A stretch of 64,000 bases of DNA from Bacteroidales bacterium (GTDB lineage: Bacteria > Bacteroidota > Bacteroidia > Bacteroidales > VadinHA17): positions 1 through 64,000 of the forward strand of contig JALONV010000009.1 of assembly GCA_025454755.1 (NCBI GenBank). Direction: 5' to 3'. Positions 15,615 through 24,214 of the stretch are shown piece by piece. Under the pieces are notes generated by a model that was not told the origin of the DNA, searched no databases, and saw only the letters and a program-made list of their open reading frames with translations. Position numbers and translations under genes: made by a program. How positions within the stretch are numbered: the stretch's first letter is position 1; every line of letters starts with the position of its first letter.

Positions 15615-17114
15615 GACGCAGTGACAGTTACCATAGAGGTTAATGTGTCGCGCGGGATCCGTTTTTTTCTTGTAGGACTGCCAGATGTTGCAGTCAAGGA
15701 GAGCCAGCAGAGAATTGAATCTGCCCTCCGTTCGTTAGGTCATAAATGGCCCGGCAAACAGGTACTGATAAACATGGCCCCTGCAGACATCAGGAAAGAG
15801 GGATCATCATACGACCTTCCCCTTGCAATGGGCATACTTACTGCCGATGAAAAAGTAGTAAAAGACGAAATAGAATCCTATATATTGATGGGAGAGCTTT
15901 CCCTTGACGGAACTCTTCAGCCGGTGAGAGGTGTGCTGCCTATCGCTCTCAGGGCACGTGAGGAGAAGTTCAGGGGTGTCATAGTCCCCGTAAAAAATGC
16001 ACGCGAAGCAGCTGTGGTAAATGGTCTGGATGTTTTTGGTATGGAGAATCTTGGTGAAGTGGTCGATTTCTTCAATGGCATGAAGAAATTCGAACCGGTT
16101 AAAGTCGATCTGATGGAGATCTTCAACAATGAAGCAAACAAATATGATGTTGATTTTTCTGATGTCAGGGGACAGGAAAATGTCAAGAGGGCCCTGGAGG
16201 TGGCTGCCGCAGGCGGCCACAACATACTTATGATCGGCCCTCCCGGCGCAGGCAAAACGATGCTGGCAAAAAGGATCCCTACAATAATTCCGCCTCTGAC
16301 CCTCGAGGAAGCCCTGGAAACCACCAAGATACACTCTGTCGCGGGAAAGATCGACGACCATACTGCCCTCATGACCCGAAGACCTTTCCGGTCGCCACAC
16401 CATACTATTTCAGATGTTGCGCTTGTTGGCGGAGGAACATTCCCCCAGCCGGGAGAAATATCTCTTGGCCATAACGGAGTACTTTTCCTCGACGAACTGC
16501 CGGAATTCAAGCGTACTGTGCTCGAAGTAATGAGACAACCTCTTGAAGACAGGGTTATAACTATCTCCAGGGCTAAATCGACAGTGGATTATCCTGCTTC
16601 ATTTATGCTGGTAGCAAGCATGAATCCCTGTCCGTGCGGATTCCATAACCACCCGGAAAAAGAGTGCATGTGCTCTCCCGGTATGGTTCAAAAATACCTT
16701 AACAGGATCTCTGGTCCTCTGCTTGACAGAATAGATATACATATCGAGGTTGTCCCCGTGAAATATGACAAACTGACAGAATCAGGAAAAACTGAGAAAT
16801 CAGCTGTTGTAAGGGAAAGAGTGGTAAAGGCCAGGGCAATACAGGCAGCCAGGTTTGCTACAATAAAGGGAGTCTATTCGAATGCACATATGTCATCGTC
16901 AATGCAGAGAAGATATTGCCAGCTCGATGAAACGGGAGGAAGGCTTCTTAAGACTGCCATGGAGCTTAGAGGATTATCGGCAAGAGCATACGACAGGATT
17001 CTGAAAGTGGCGCGTACTATTGCCGATCTGGCTGAATCGGAAAATATTACATCTGAACATATTTCTGAGGCAATCAACTACAGGAATCTCGACAGAGAAG
17101 GCTGGGCTGGCTGA
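15576..17114 (+). CDS. comM: YifB/ComM family Mg-chelatase-like AAA ATPase
   Basis: This 512-residue protein has an N-terminal Lon-like/ChlI domain (LIRTFASAVTGIDAVTVTIEV). The AAA core follows, with Walker A GPPGAGKTMLAKR, Walker B VLFLDELPEF and arginine finger region SGPLLDRIDIHIEV, and then the C-terminal Mg_chelatase_C domain. A four-cysteine cluster, NPCPCGFHNHPEKECMC, is the family zinc site. ComM is a hexameric helicase that promotes branch migration during natural transformation. Its gene is a known insertion hotspot for genomic islands in proteobacteria. Here the coding sequence is complete, but an ORF6N insertion lies at the 5' end and a GIY-YIG element at the stop codon. Confidence 0.95.
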   Translation: MLIRTFASAVTGIDAVTVTIEVNVSRGIRFFLVGLPDVAVKESQQRIESALRSLGHKWPGKQVLINMAPADIRKEGSSYDLPLAMGILTADEKVVKDEIESYILMGELSLDGTLQPVRGVLPIALRAREEKFRGVIVPVKNAREAAVVNGLDVFGMENLGEVVDFFNGMKKFEPVKVDLMEIFNNEANKYDVDFSDVRGQENVKRALEVAAAGGHNILMIGPPGAGKTMLAKRIPTIIPPLTLEEALETTKIHSVAGKIDDHTALMTRRPFRSPHHTISDVALVGGGTFPQPGEISLGHNGVLFLDELPEFKRTVLEVMRQPLEDRVITISRAKSTVDYPASFMLVASMNPCPCGFHNHPEKECMCSPGMVQKYLNRISGPLLDRIDIHIEVVPVKYDKLTESGKTEKSAVVRERVVKARAIQAARFATIKGVYSNAHMSSSMQRRYCQLDETGGRLLKTAMELRGLSARAYDRILKVARTIADLAESENITSEHISEAINYRNLDREGWAG

Positions 17115-17214
17115 GTTCGGCTTCGCTCACTCAGACCAGCCCAGGCTTCGCTCACTCAGACCAGCCCAGGCTTCGCTCACTCAGACCAGCCCAGGCTTCG
17201 CTCACTCAGACCAG
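17103..17214 (+). repeat. Left 25-bp-period hairpin array of the GIY-YIG element
   Basis: Four units starting at 17121, 17146, 17171 and 17196 share CTTCGCTCACTCAGACC. The first unit forms a stem with the last comM codons: TGGGCTGGCTGAGT pairs with ACTCAGACCAGCCCA with a single bulge and a 12-base loop TCGGCTTCGCTC. The array directly follows the comM stop codon and may also terminate comM transcription. Confidence 0.9.
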
Positions 17215-17239
17215 GTTATAATTAGTTTGCTGCAAATCC

Positions 17240-17608
17240 ATGAAAAGACTTTATGTATATATTTTAGAATGTGCAGATGATAGCTTTTACGTAGGAGTTA
17301 CTAATAATGTCGGAAGACGGTTTATTGAACACATGACTGGTATAAAAGAGAATTCATACACTTTCAACAGAAGGCCTTTGAAATTAGTGTTTTGCAGGGA
17401 ATTTGAGCGGCCAATGAAAGCAATTAATTATGAGAAACAGGTAAAAGGTTGGACAAGAGCCAAAAAAATGGCACTCATCAATTCGGATTTTAAGCTCTTA
17501 CATGAATTAGCTAAATGTAAAAACGAAACATCTCATACAAATTACATGGTCAGAGTGAGCGAAGCCGAACGAGGACCATGTAAGCGAAGCCGAACGAGGA
17601 CCATGTAA
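17240..17608 (+). CDS. GIY-YIG domain nuclease (UPF0213/UvrC-like) with repeat-derived tail
   Basis: This 122-residue protein has the compact GIY-YIG fold: YVYILECADDSFYVGVTNN carries the two tyrosine motifs. The conserved arginine (GRRFIEH) and glutamate (YEKQVKGW) of the active site are present. The catalytic domain ends near residue 95. The last about 20 residues (VRVSEAERGPCKRSRTRTM) are encoded by the first two copies of the right repeat array, so the array was added to the gene end. The gene is bracketed by related arrays in opposite orientation, which suggests that the nuclease and repeats form one unit. The small-domain nuclease family nicks or cuts DNA, but the true substrate is unknown. 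Confidence 0.88.
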   Translation: MKRLYVYILECADDSFYVGVTNNVGRRFIEHMTGIKENSYTFNRRPLKLVFCREFERPMKAINYEKQVKGWTRAKKMALINSDFKLLHELAKCKNETSHTNYMVRVSEAERGPCKRSRTRTM

Positions 17609-17655
17609 GCGAAGCCGAACGAGGACCATGTAAGCGAAGCCGAACGATGACCCAG
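17542..17655 (+). repeat. Right 25-bp-period hairpin array of the GIY-YIG element
   Basis: Four units starting at 17559, 17584, 17609 and 17634 share GCGAAGCCGAACGA. The first is enclosed by a perfect 10-bp stem TTACATGGTC / GACCATGTAA with a 22-base loop. A 23-base segment here (17548-17570) is the reverse complement of 17115-17137 with a single mismatch. The arrays thus form inverted repeats around the nuclease gene. Confidence 0.9.
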
Positions 17656-17660
17656 TTACA

Positions 17661-17738
17661 GGAGTGATTTTCCTTTGTGCTCTTAGTGGTTAAAATTTAA
17701 AATCATTTTATTCCTCAATTTCAAGCTAAAATCACTCC
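17661..17738. repeat. Inverted repeat downstream of the GIY-YIG array
   Basis: GGAGTGATTTT (17661-17671) and AAAATCACTCC (17728-17738) are perfect complements separated by 56 bases. This may be an older boundary or a large hairpin. No gene lies in 17609-17840. Confidence 0.6.
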
Positions 17739-17779
17739 CAATCCTCTTAATACTTAAATCGATATTAATATTGGTTTTA

Positions 17780-17810
17780 TTTGCAGTCTTGTTAATTTTT
17801 GTTAATTTTA
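17780..17810 (+). promoter_or_regulatory. Possible promoter of the SiaB-like gene
   Basis: TTTG at 17780 and TAATTTTA at 17803 with a 19-base spacer fit the Bacteroidota consensus apart from the final base. Confidence 0.45.
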
Positions 17811-17840
17811 TCTTGTTAAAACCTACCTGATTAACCCGGC

Positions 17841-18956
17841 ATGGATCTCACCCGCAAGATTCGCACCATGTTGATGGAGCAGCGCCTTATGTTTGTATAC
17901 AGAGGCATTGTAACAAATGATAATTCCATACCCCTGCTGATGCTTCTTGAAAAAGAGATGGAGACCGCTGAATTCGGATTTGTAGGCCGTAAAAGACTTT
18001 TTATGTTTGTTCTGGAGAGCCTTCAGAATGTTTCACGACACAGCAACGGGACGGTTCATTCAAATATGTCGCTGGTTGTCTATTCCAAGCAAAGTGGAGG
18101 TTATACCGTTACGACCGGGAATGTCATTTCCACTGCCAATATAGAAGATCTTAAGAAGCGCCTCGATGAGATAAACAACCTGGCCACCGATGAGATCAGG
18201 AATGTGTACAGGCAAATGCTGAGTAATTCAGAATTCAGCAGTAAGGGCGGCGCCGGGCTGGGCCTTATTGAAATGGCCAAGAAAACAGGAAACAAACTCG
18301 ATTATGACTTCCTGAAGCTCGACGATCAGAACTCATACTTTATCCTGAGCAAAACTGTTGATTCTGAAGGAACCGGTGTTCATTTCAGTAACAACGAAAA
18401 ACCTTTTCACGGGAAGGCCGTGTCACAACTCGAAAGAATCATGGCAGATAACAATATCTATCTTCTCTGGTCGGGACATATTACTCCGGATGTCGGAAAA
18501 GAGGTTATTTCATTTACCGAGACGAAGCTCTCTGAAGATGATATTGAAGCAAACCTGAGAAGGAGGGTATTCAGCATTCTTGTCGAGATAATAGAGAATG
18601 TGGCAAAATACAGTCCGGGGAAGGAGGCTGAAGAGAAATTCGGAATGCCTGTGGCAATGATAAGGTTTGAGAATAAAACATACTCTCTTACAACAGGCAA
18701 CCTTATCCTTAATGAAAAAGTCGCTCATCTGAAGGAAAAACTCGAACTGATCAATCAGTACGACAAAATAGGACTCAAGGAATTATTCAGGAAATCTCTT
18801 TCAGGCCAGACAATAAATTCTGAAAGCACCGGCAACATGGGTTTGATAGATATGGCAAGAAAATCAGGGAGCAAGCTGGCATACGAATTTGAAGAAATAA
18901 ACGACCAGTTTTCCTATTACACCCTTACCGTTAAGGTTGAGGATAGACCTCTTTAA
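17841..18956 (+). CDS. Tandem SiaB-family (DUF6272) histidine-kinase-like protein
   Basis: This 371-residue protein is two homologous halves in one chain. Half one has an N-box-like ESLQNVSRHSNG (about residues 59-70) and a G-box-like GGAGLGLIEMAKKTGNKLDYDF. Half two repeats both as VEIIENVAKYSPG and STGNMGLIDMARKSGSKLAYEF. SiaB proteins act with SiaC/SiaD-type partners in signalling by phosphorylation. Usual members have one domain of about 185 residues next to a siaC gene, so the internal duplication and the absence of a neighbouring partner are unusual. The second half keeps asparagine and glycine motifs, so both may be active. It overlaps the convergent LpxH-like gene by 4 bases. Confidence 0.8.
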   Translation: MDLTRKIRTMLMEQRLMFVYRGIVTNDNSIPLLMLLEKEMETAEFGFVGRKRLFMFVLESLQNVSRHSNGTVHSNMSLVVYSKQSGGYTVTTGNVISTANIEDLKKRLDEINNLATDEIRNVYRQMLSNSEFSSKGGAGLGLIEMAKKTGNKLDYDFLKLDDQNSYFILSKTVDSEGTGVHFSNNEKPFHGKAVSQLERIMADNNIYLLWSGHITPDVGKEVISFTETKLSEDDIEANLRRRVFSILVEIIENVAKYSPGKEAEEKFGMPVAMIRFENKTYSLTTGNLILNEKVAHLKEKLELINQYDKIGLKELFRKSLSGQTINSESTGNMGLIDMARKSGSKLAYEFEEINDQFSYYTLTVKVEDRPL

Positions 18957-19699
18957 TCAAAAATTATGAGATTCAGGGTATTGCCATCCCATTCGGCATA
19001 ACTGCTGTGTTTTATCCAGTCACCGAGAAAAATAATTTCTCCATCCTCTTTCATTTGGTATGTCATTGCCATGTGTCGATGTCCGAAAACGAAATAATCC
19101 ATTTTTTCCTTTGCTGAAACAGATGAAGCGTACCTGATCAGATCCTCTTTATCTTCTCCCAGAAAATCAAGCGAAATGCCTTTTCCAAGTCTCGAGCTGA
19201 GAGACCATTTGTGCCCGATACCAACACCGATTGAGGGATGAAGTGCTGAATAGAGAATCCTGAGAGGTCTGTTGTGGAATATCCACAGGAGTATCTTATA
19301 ACCAACGCTTTTCGATCCGAGTCCCTCACCATGGGCCAGATGAAATTTCTTCCCGTTAAAGGAAGTTGTCAGCGGACCGGTATGCACAATGATCCCGCAC
19401 TCTTTTGTAAGATAATCGCCAACCCACATGTCATGATTTCCGGTAAAGAAATGGACCGGAATGCCTGAATCGGTAATTGAAGCAACCTTACCCAGGAATC
19501 TCGTAAATCCGCGCGGAACGACGAGTTTGTACTCCCACCAGAAATCAAAAATATCGCCCATCAGGTAAATCTCTTCAGCTTCCCCGGCAACCGTGTCGAG
19601 CCAACCGACAATTTTCTTCTCCCGCTCAATAGGTGAGGTGCCTGCGCTGAGGCCAAGATGAAAATCGGATGCAAAAAATATTTTTCCGGGATGGGCCAT
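18953..19699 (-). CDS. lpxH: UDP-2,3-diacylglucosamine diphosphatase (LpxH-like)
   Basis: This 248-residue calcineurin-like metallophosphatase shows the full metal-ligand series: DFHLG, GDIFDFWWEYK, GNHDMWVGDYL, HGEGLGSKS and GHRHMAM. The GDIFDFW and GNHD spacing is typical of LpxH, which hydrolyses UDP-2,3-diacylglucosamine to lipid X in lipid A synthesis at the inner membrane. The protein is of normal length and ends by overlapping the end of the SiaB-like gene on the other strand. Two TlpA-like lipoprotein genes lie directly upstream on the same strand, only 8 bases away, so they may be co-transcribed. Its assignment over other metallophosphatases is good. Confidence 0.88.
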   Translation of the reverse strand: MAHPGKIFFASDFHLGLSAGTSPIEREKKIVGWLDTVAGEAEEIYLMGDIFDFWWEYKLVVPRGFTRFLGKVASITDSGIPVHFFTGNHDMWVGDYLTKECGIIVHTGPLTTSFNGKKFHLAHGEGLGSKSVGYKILLWIFHNRPLRILYSALHPSIGVGIGHKWSLSSRLGKGISLDFLGEDKEDLIRYASSVSAKEKMDYFVFGHRHMAMTYQMKEDGEIIFLGDWIKHSSYAEWDGNTLNLIIFD

Positions 19700-19707
19700 G
19701 CCTGTTA

Positions 19708-20868
19708 TCAGTTGTTGAGTAATTGTAAAAGTCTAAGCTGAAGCGCTTTTCCGTGAAGGTTTGATTCAATGATATTTCCTTTCGGATCGAACAGGTAATT
19801 GGCAGGAACGGATTTTACATTGAACAGCAATGCATTTCTTGGATTTTCCGGATCATCTTCCCTCGTGCTTATCCATGGAAGCTCATCGAACTTTACTGCA
19901 GCCTTCCATTTTGCCTCATCGGTATCGAGACTGATCTGGTATATCTCGAATCCCTTTTTATTGTAGATTTTATAAAACTCTTTCAACTGCAAATTTTCAG
20001 CAATACAATCCCTTGATTCTGACGACCAGAAAGCCAGCAGGACATATTTCCCCCTCAGGGATGACAGAGCTACGATCCTGCCGTTTATATCCTTCAATAC
20101 CGGATCAAGCTTTGTTTCAGGAAGATTCTCAACCAGCTGATTCAGCTTTATGGCATTCAATTCCCTTATTCCCTCCTCCAAAGATTTAACCAGCGCTTTT
20201 GTATGTCTTGAGTCTGGATAATAACGTGTTAGTGAATCAGAAGCGATTTTCAGATACTGAAGATCATATTTGTCATAAAGCACATAAGTCTTGTCATTCA
20301 GTTTCTGGTAGAGAGCTTTTATCGTGGCAAGGGATGTGATATTTTTGACCACAAATTCAATATTGAAACGTCTTTGAGCCTTTGCAATAGCCAGAGCTTC
20401 CTGTGAAAGCTTTTCCTGGACAGCAGCCGCTTCCGGTTCCGTGGATGCTTTTTTGAACAGTATATCGAGCGAGTCCAGCTTTCGCCTGGTATCAAGCAGT
20501 TTATAATCAAGTGTCTGAACCAGTTCAGAACCCTCAGAACCTTCAACAGCATAATTCAGATAGAGATTTTCATCAGCAAATGTCAGGTTTATTTTCTCCC
20601 CGGGTTCTGCAAGAAGAGTCATAAAATTGGTCGGAGAGAAACCTGCCTGGTAGAAATCGGGTTCTGTAGCTTTTATCCTGATCCTGAATCTTCCATTACT
20701 GCTGATCTTTGCTGAATCGATGAATTCTATGCTATTGATATCAACTTTAGTTATAGTAATATATTCATGAGTGTGGTCCTTTATTGTCCCATTTACAGTA
20801 AACGAATCATTCTTCCTGCATCCGGAAAGGATGGCAAGAGGGATTAGAAGGAGCAGTATTTTTTTCAT
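19708..20868 (-). CDS. TlpA-like DUF4369 lipoprotein lacking the CXXC motif
   Basis: This 386-residue lipoprotein (LLIPLAILSGC) has an N-terminal DUF4369 domain (NGTIKDHTHEYITITKVD), a helical middle, and a C-terminal thioredoxin/AhpC-like domain (from about 255). The active-site region reads FWSSESRDCIAEN where the close relative next door has FWAAWCKPCRDEN. The first cysteine and the CXXC spacing are lost. It may therefore act as a binding or chaperone protein rather than a disulfide reductase. The gene is 38 bases after its intact paralogue on the same strand. Confidence 0.85.
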   Translation of the reverse strand: MKKILLLLIPLAILSGCRKNDSFTVNGTIKDHTHEYITITKVDINSIEFIDSAKISSNGRFRIRIKATEPDFYQAGFSPTNFMTLLAEPGEKINLTFADENLYLNYAVEGSEGSELVQTLDYKLLDTRRKLDSLDILFKKASTEPEAAAVQEKLSQEALAIAKAQRRFNIEFVVKNITSLATIKALYQKLNDKTYVLYDKYDLQYLKIASDSLTRYYPDSRHTKALVKSLEEGIRELNAIKLNQLVENLPETKLDPVLKDINGRIVALSSLRGKYVLLAFWSSESRDCIAENLQLKEFYKIYNKKGFEIYQISLDTDEAKWKAAVKFDELPWISTREDDPENPRNALLFNVKSVPANYLFDPKGNIIESNLHGKALQLRLLQLLNN

Positions 20869-20906
20869 CAGCTAATTATTAAAAGCAGAGCTATGTATCT
20901 GATTTT

Positions 20907-22076
20907 TCAATTTTTGAACAGTTCGGCAAGTTTTCTCTGCAGCATTTCGCCTCGCAGGTTGGACGCAATCACACGGCCTTCCCTGTCGAGAAGAAAATTA
21001 TTTGGTATTTGCTCCAGCTTATATAACGGTACAACCACCGATTGCCAGTATTTAAGATCGCTTACATGTATCCATCTGTCCAGATTATCTTCCCGGATAC
21101 CTTTGATCCAGGCTTCTTTCGTCTTGTCGAGCGATACCTGGTAGATCTGGAATCCACGGTTATGATATTTATCGTATGCATCGACAAGATTCGGATTCTC
21201 ATCCCTGCAGGGTTTGCACCATGCTGCCCAGAAATCCAGCAAAACAATATTTCCTCTCGTTGAGGAGAGCTTAACCGTATCACCCTCTGTATCAGGCAAG
21301 GCGATCTCAGGCGCCTGAACACTCTCATATAGCACAGGAGATCTTAGCTTTTGGGCTTCTATTTCTGATTTCAGTCCCTGGACCTGTTCATGAAGTGATT
21401 TTACCGGTTCATAATCAGGATATAAGCGGGAAAGCGAAGAGTCAACCTTAATGAAATATTCGATATCTTTTTCAGGATGAAGTATATACTCGCCGGGAGC
21501 CACCTGCTGGTACAGGGCAACCAGGCTGACAAGAGAATTCAGGTTATTATCAATATATTCCTTTGTATACCTGTTCAGATCGTCAATCTGGATCTGTGCC
21601 AGGCTGTCGAGCCTGTCCATTACCACCGCCAGCTGGTCGGCTCCAAGGTTCTGGATGTAAACGTCATAAAGCTTCTTCAGCTGGTTGATTGTTTTCAGAA
21701 GGCGCTTGTTATATTCGTTCATCAGCTCAGTGCCCTTTGATCCGGTAATTGATGCAGGATAATTGAGTGAATCCTGGTATGATTTTACAGTTATGTTCTG
21801 TCCGGGTTCCAGGAGCATTGTAAGGAAATTAGTCTCATCTGTCTTTATAAGGTAAAATGAGGGATACTCTATCTTCCTTCTGAATAAAAATGTACCATCT
21901 TCCTCAATAATTGCCGAGTCGACTGTTATAAGTTCAGTGGACCTGAGTTCATCGAGATATAGAAATACCCCGTTTGCGGGAGCTAAAAGTTTGCCGTTAA
22001 TCTCAATATTGTTATTTTTACAGCCTGCAGCAATCAGGGCAGTCAATAACAAGAAAGTGGCTATTTTAATCATCAA
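20907..22076 (-). CDS. TlpA-family thiol-disulfide oxidoreductase lipoprotein with DUF4369
   Basis: The 389-residue product has a signal with a lipobox-like site (LTALIAAGCKNN), an N-terminal DUF4369 domain (INGKLLAPANGVFLYLDELRS), and a C-terminal thioredoxin fold with the catalytic WCKPC at about residue 295. Such proteins maintain cysteines in the periplasm, often at cytochrome or secreted-protein level. The pair with the following gene, in the same order and with the same length, is a clear tandem duplication. A TAACTTTG-type -7 box lies at 22117-22124 on this strand, about 40 bp upstream. Confidence 0.9.
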   Translation of the reverse strand: MMIKIATFLLLTALIAAGCKNNNIEINGKLLAPANGVFLYLDELRSTELITVDSAIIEEDGTFLFRRKIEYPSFYLIKTDETNFLTMLLEPGQNITVKSYQDSLNYPASITGSKGTELMNEYNKRLLKTINQLKKLYDVYIQNLGADQLAVVMDRLDSLAQIQIDDLNRYTKEYIDNNLNSLVSLVALYQQVAPGEYILHPEKDIEYFIKVDSSLSRLYPDYEPVKSLHEQVQGLKSEIEAQKLRSPVLYESVQAPEIALPDTEGDTVKLSSTRGNIVLLDFWAAWCKPCRDENPNLVDAYDKYHNRGFQIYQVSLDKTKEAWIKGIREDNLDRWIHVSDLKYWQSVVVPLYKLEQIPNNFLLDREGRVIASNLRGEMLQRKLAELFKN

Positions 22077-22252
22077 TCAGCAGGTTAATTAGTACTCTTT
22101 TAAAATTATTGAACTGCAAAGTTATTCATTTTTTTCACCGGCAGGCATGAGGGAAAAACTATTAATTTTTTTCCCCTTGTGCAGAGGGTTTGCAATGTTG
22201 GAGAAAAAATGTTATCTTAAAAGACTTTTTTGTTAATACAAATTGTAATTAT

Positions 22253-24199
22253 ATGAGTTACATCAAGTTCGAAAAAGGACAAATTGTAAACCTGGAATAT
22301 TCACTGGGAAGGGAAATGCTCCGGACAAACAGGGCCGGAACATATGCTTCCACAACAATTGTAGAATGTAATACCCGCAAATACCACGGATTGCTTATTT
22401 GTCCTGTCGATGAGCTTGGCGGAGGCAGATTTGTGCTGCTCTCCTCTCTTGATGTCACAGTAATTAATGAAAACCAGAGCTTTAACATAGGGATCAGAAA
22501 ATATAAAGGAGACTATTTCAGCCCCAAGGGACATAAATATCTTGAGGACTTTGCAACAGAGATCATACCGATGCGTATATTCCGGGTGGGCAATGTACTG
22601 CTGAAAATGGAACGACTCCTTGTTCATTATGAGGAACAGCTGATTGTAAGATATACAGTTCTTGAAGCCAGCGAAAAGATGAAACTGCAGTTAAGGCCCT
22701 TTCTGGCTTTCCGCAGCATCCATGAGCTTACTCATGCAAATCTTTCCGCAAATACCAAGATAGAGCCGGTAAAGAACGGTATACGGTCGAAACTGTATGA
22801 CGGATTCCCTTATCTGAACATGCAATTTTCAACAAAAGCCGAATTTGTTCATGTTCCCGACTGGTACCTCGGCGTTGAATATCTGGAGGAGCAAAGAAGG
22901 GGCTACGACTATTCAGAAGATCTCTTTACTCCGGGTTTCTTTGAACTGGAAGCAAAGAAAGGCGATGAAATCATATTCTCTGCTTCCACAAAAGAGGAGA
23001 GCCCTGCAGGCTTAAAAGCTAAATTCGAAAAGAATATTACAGGAAAAATCCCACGCGACAATTTTGTCGATTGCCTGAGGAATGCCGCCCAGCAGTTTGT
23101 TGAAAAAAGGGGAGGCGATACGCTTATTATTGCAGGCTATCCATGGTTCGGAGCCTGGGGACGGGATACATTCATCTCACTGCCGGGCATTGCACTCGCG
23201 CGCCGCAAACTTGACCTTTATGGTGATGTTCTTGACACACAGGTAAAAAGAATGAAGGACGGATTGTTCCCGAATATGGGAACAGCCGGTCATTATGCAT
23301 TCAATTCCGTTGATGCTCCGCTCTGGTTTTTCTGGGCACTCCAGCAATATGTGCTGAATGGCGGAAAGGATTGCATCAAACGCTATGGGGAAGCTGCAAA
23401 ATCTGTCCTTAATGCCTATAAAAACGGAACAGCCTATAATATACATGTGAGGGAAAATGGTCTGGTATATGCCGATGCCCCGGGTAAATCTCTTACATGG
23501 ATGGATGCCGTTGTCAACGGAGTTCCTGTTACACCGCGACGCGGATATGCAGTTGAAATAAATGCCCTCTGGTATAATGCCGTATGTTTTACCATTGAAA
23601 TGGCAAAATCGGAAAAAGACAAACAGTTTATTAAGGAATATGACTATCTGCCGGAACTCATTAAAAAATCCTTTCTTGACTTGTTCTGGGATGAGAAAAA
23701 AGGATACCTGGCCGATTATGTAAATGATCAGGAGGGAAAGAACTTCTTTAAGAGACCCAATATGGTAATTGCCGTTTCACTTCCCTGGTCTATGCTCGAT
23801 AAGGAACAGATGAAAAAAGTTCTTGATGTTGCTGATAAAGAACTTGTGACGCCAAGAGGACTCAGAACTCTTTCTCCGGGCCATAAATTATACAAAGGTA
23901 TCTATTACGGGAACCAGGAGGCCAGGGATAATGCGTATCATCAGGGTACGGTGTGGCCCTGGTTGTTTGGACCTTTCTGCGAAGGATGGCTGAAAGTTTA
24001 TGGCAAACAGGGAGTTCAGAAAGTGAGGAACCTGATATTCGGACTCGAAGAATGTATGAGTGAACATGGTGTCAGCACGTTGTCAGAAATACACGACGGT
24101 GATCCGCCTCATGCACCCCGCGGAGCAATCTCACAGGCATGGAGTGTTGGCGAGGTGCTGAGGATCATAGAGTTGCTGGGGAACGATTATTCTAATTAG
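22253..24199 (+). CDS. Glycogen debranching enzyme (amylo-alpha-1,6-glucosidase)
   Basis: This protein of about 648 residues has an N-terminal beta-sandwich GDE_N domain (EYSLGREMLRTNRAGTYASTTIVECNTRKYHGLL) and a C-terminal (alpha/alpha)6 domain. The latter carries GYPWFGAWGRDTFISLPG, YADAPGKSLTWMDAVVNG, GTVWPWLFGPFCEGW and TLSEIHDGDPPHAPRGAISQAWSVGE, which are typical of GH133/archaeal-type debranching enzymes. It removes alpha-1,6 branches from glycogen. The preferred start is MSYIKFEKGQ at 22253. The longer ORF from 22190 begins with TTG and adds an unconserved stretch. It is the first gene of a run of four on this strand with very short gaps, pointing to an operon. Confidence 0.93.
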   Translation: MSYIKFEKGQIVNLEYSLGREMLRTNRAGTYASTTIVECNTRKYHGLLICPVDELGGGRFVLLSSLDVTVINENQSFNIGIRKYKGDYFSPKGHKYLEDFATEIIPMRIFRVGNVLLKMERLLVHYEEQLIVRYTVLEASEKMKLQLRPFLAFRSIHELTHANLSANTKIEPVKNGIRSKLYDGFPYLNMQFSTKAEFVHVPDWYLGVEYLEEQRRGYDYSEDLFTPGFFELEAKKGDEIIFSASTKEESPAGLKAKFEKNITGKIPRDNFVDCLRNAAQQFVEKRGGDTLIIAGYPWFGAWGRDTFISLPGIALARRKLDLYGDVLDTQVKRMKDGLFPNMGTAGHYAFNSVDAPLWFFWALQQYVLNGGKDCIKRYGEAAKSVLNAYKNGTAYNIHVRENGLVYADAPGKSLTWMDAVVNGVPVTPRRGYAVEINALWYNAVCFTIEMAKSEKDKQFIKEYDYLPELIKKSFLDLFWDEKKGYLADYVNDQEGKNFFKRPNMVIAVSLPWSMLDKEQMKKVLDVADKELVTPRGLRTLSPGHKLYKGIYYGNQEARDNAYHQGTVWPWLFGPFCEGWLKVYGKQGVQKVRNLIFGLEECMSEHGVSTLSEIHDGDPPHAPRGAISQAWSVGEVLRIIELLGNDYSN

Positions 24200-24214
24200 T
24201 TAAAGAGGCAGGAT

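Noticed and set aside
15807-16510. Two long antisense ORFs over comM
   Set aside because: They are shadows of the comM frame and have no recognisable domain.
17121-17214. 25-bp repeats considered as a CRISPR array
   Set aside because: Units are directly adjacent without spacers, and no cas genes occur nearby.
22190-22252. Upstream TTG start of the debranching enzyme
   Set aside because: The extra residues are unconserved, while MSYIKFEKGQ starts the family-typical N-terminus.
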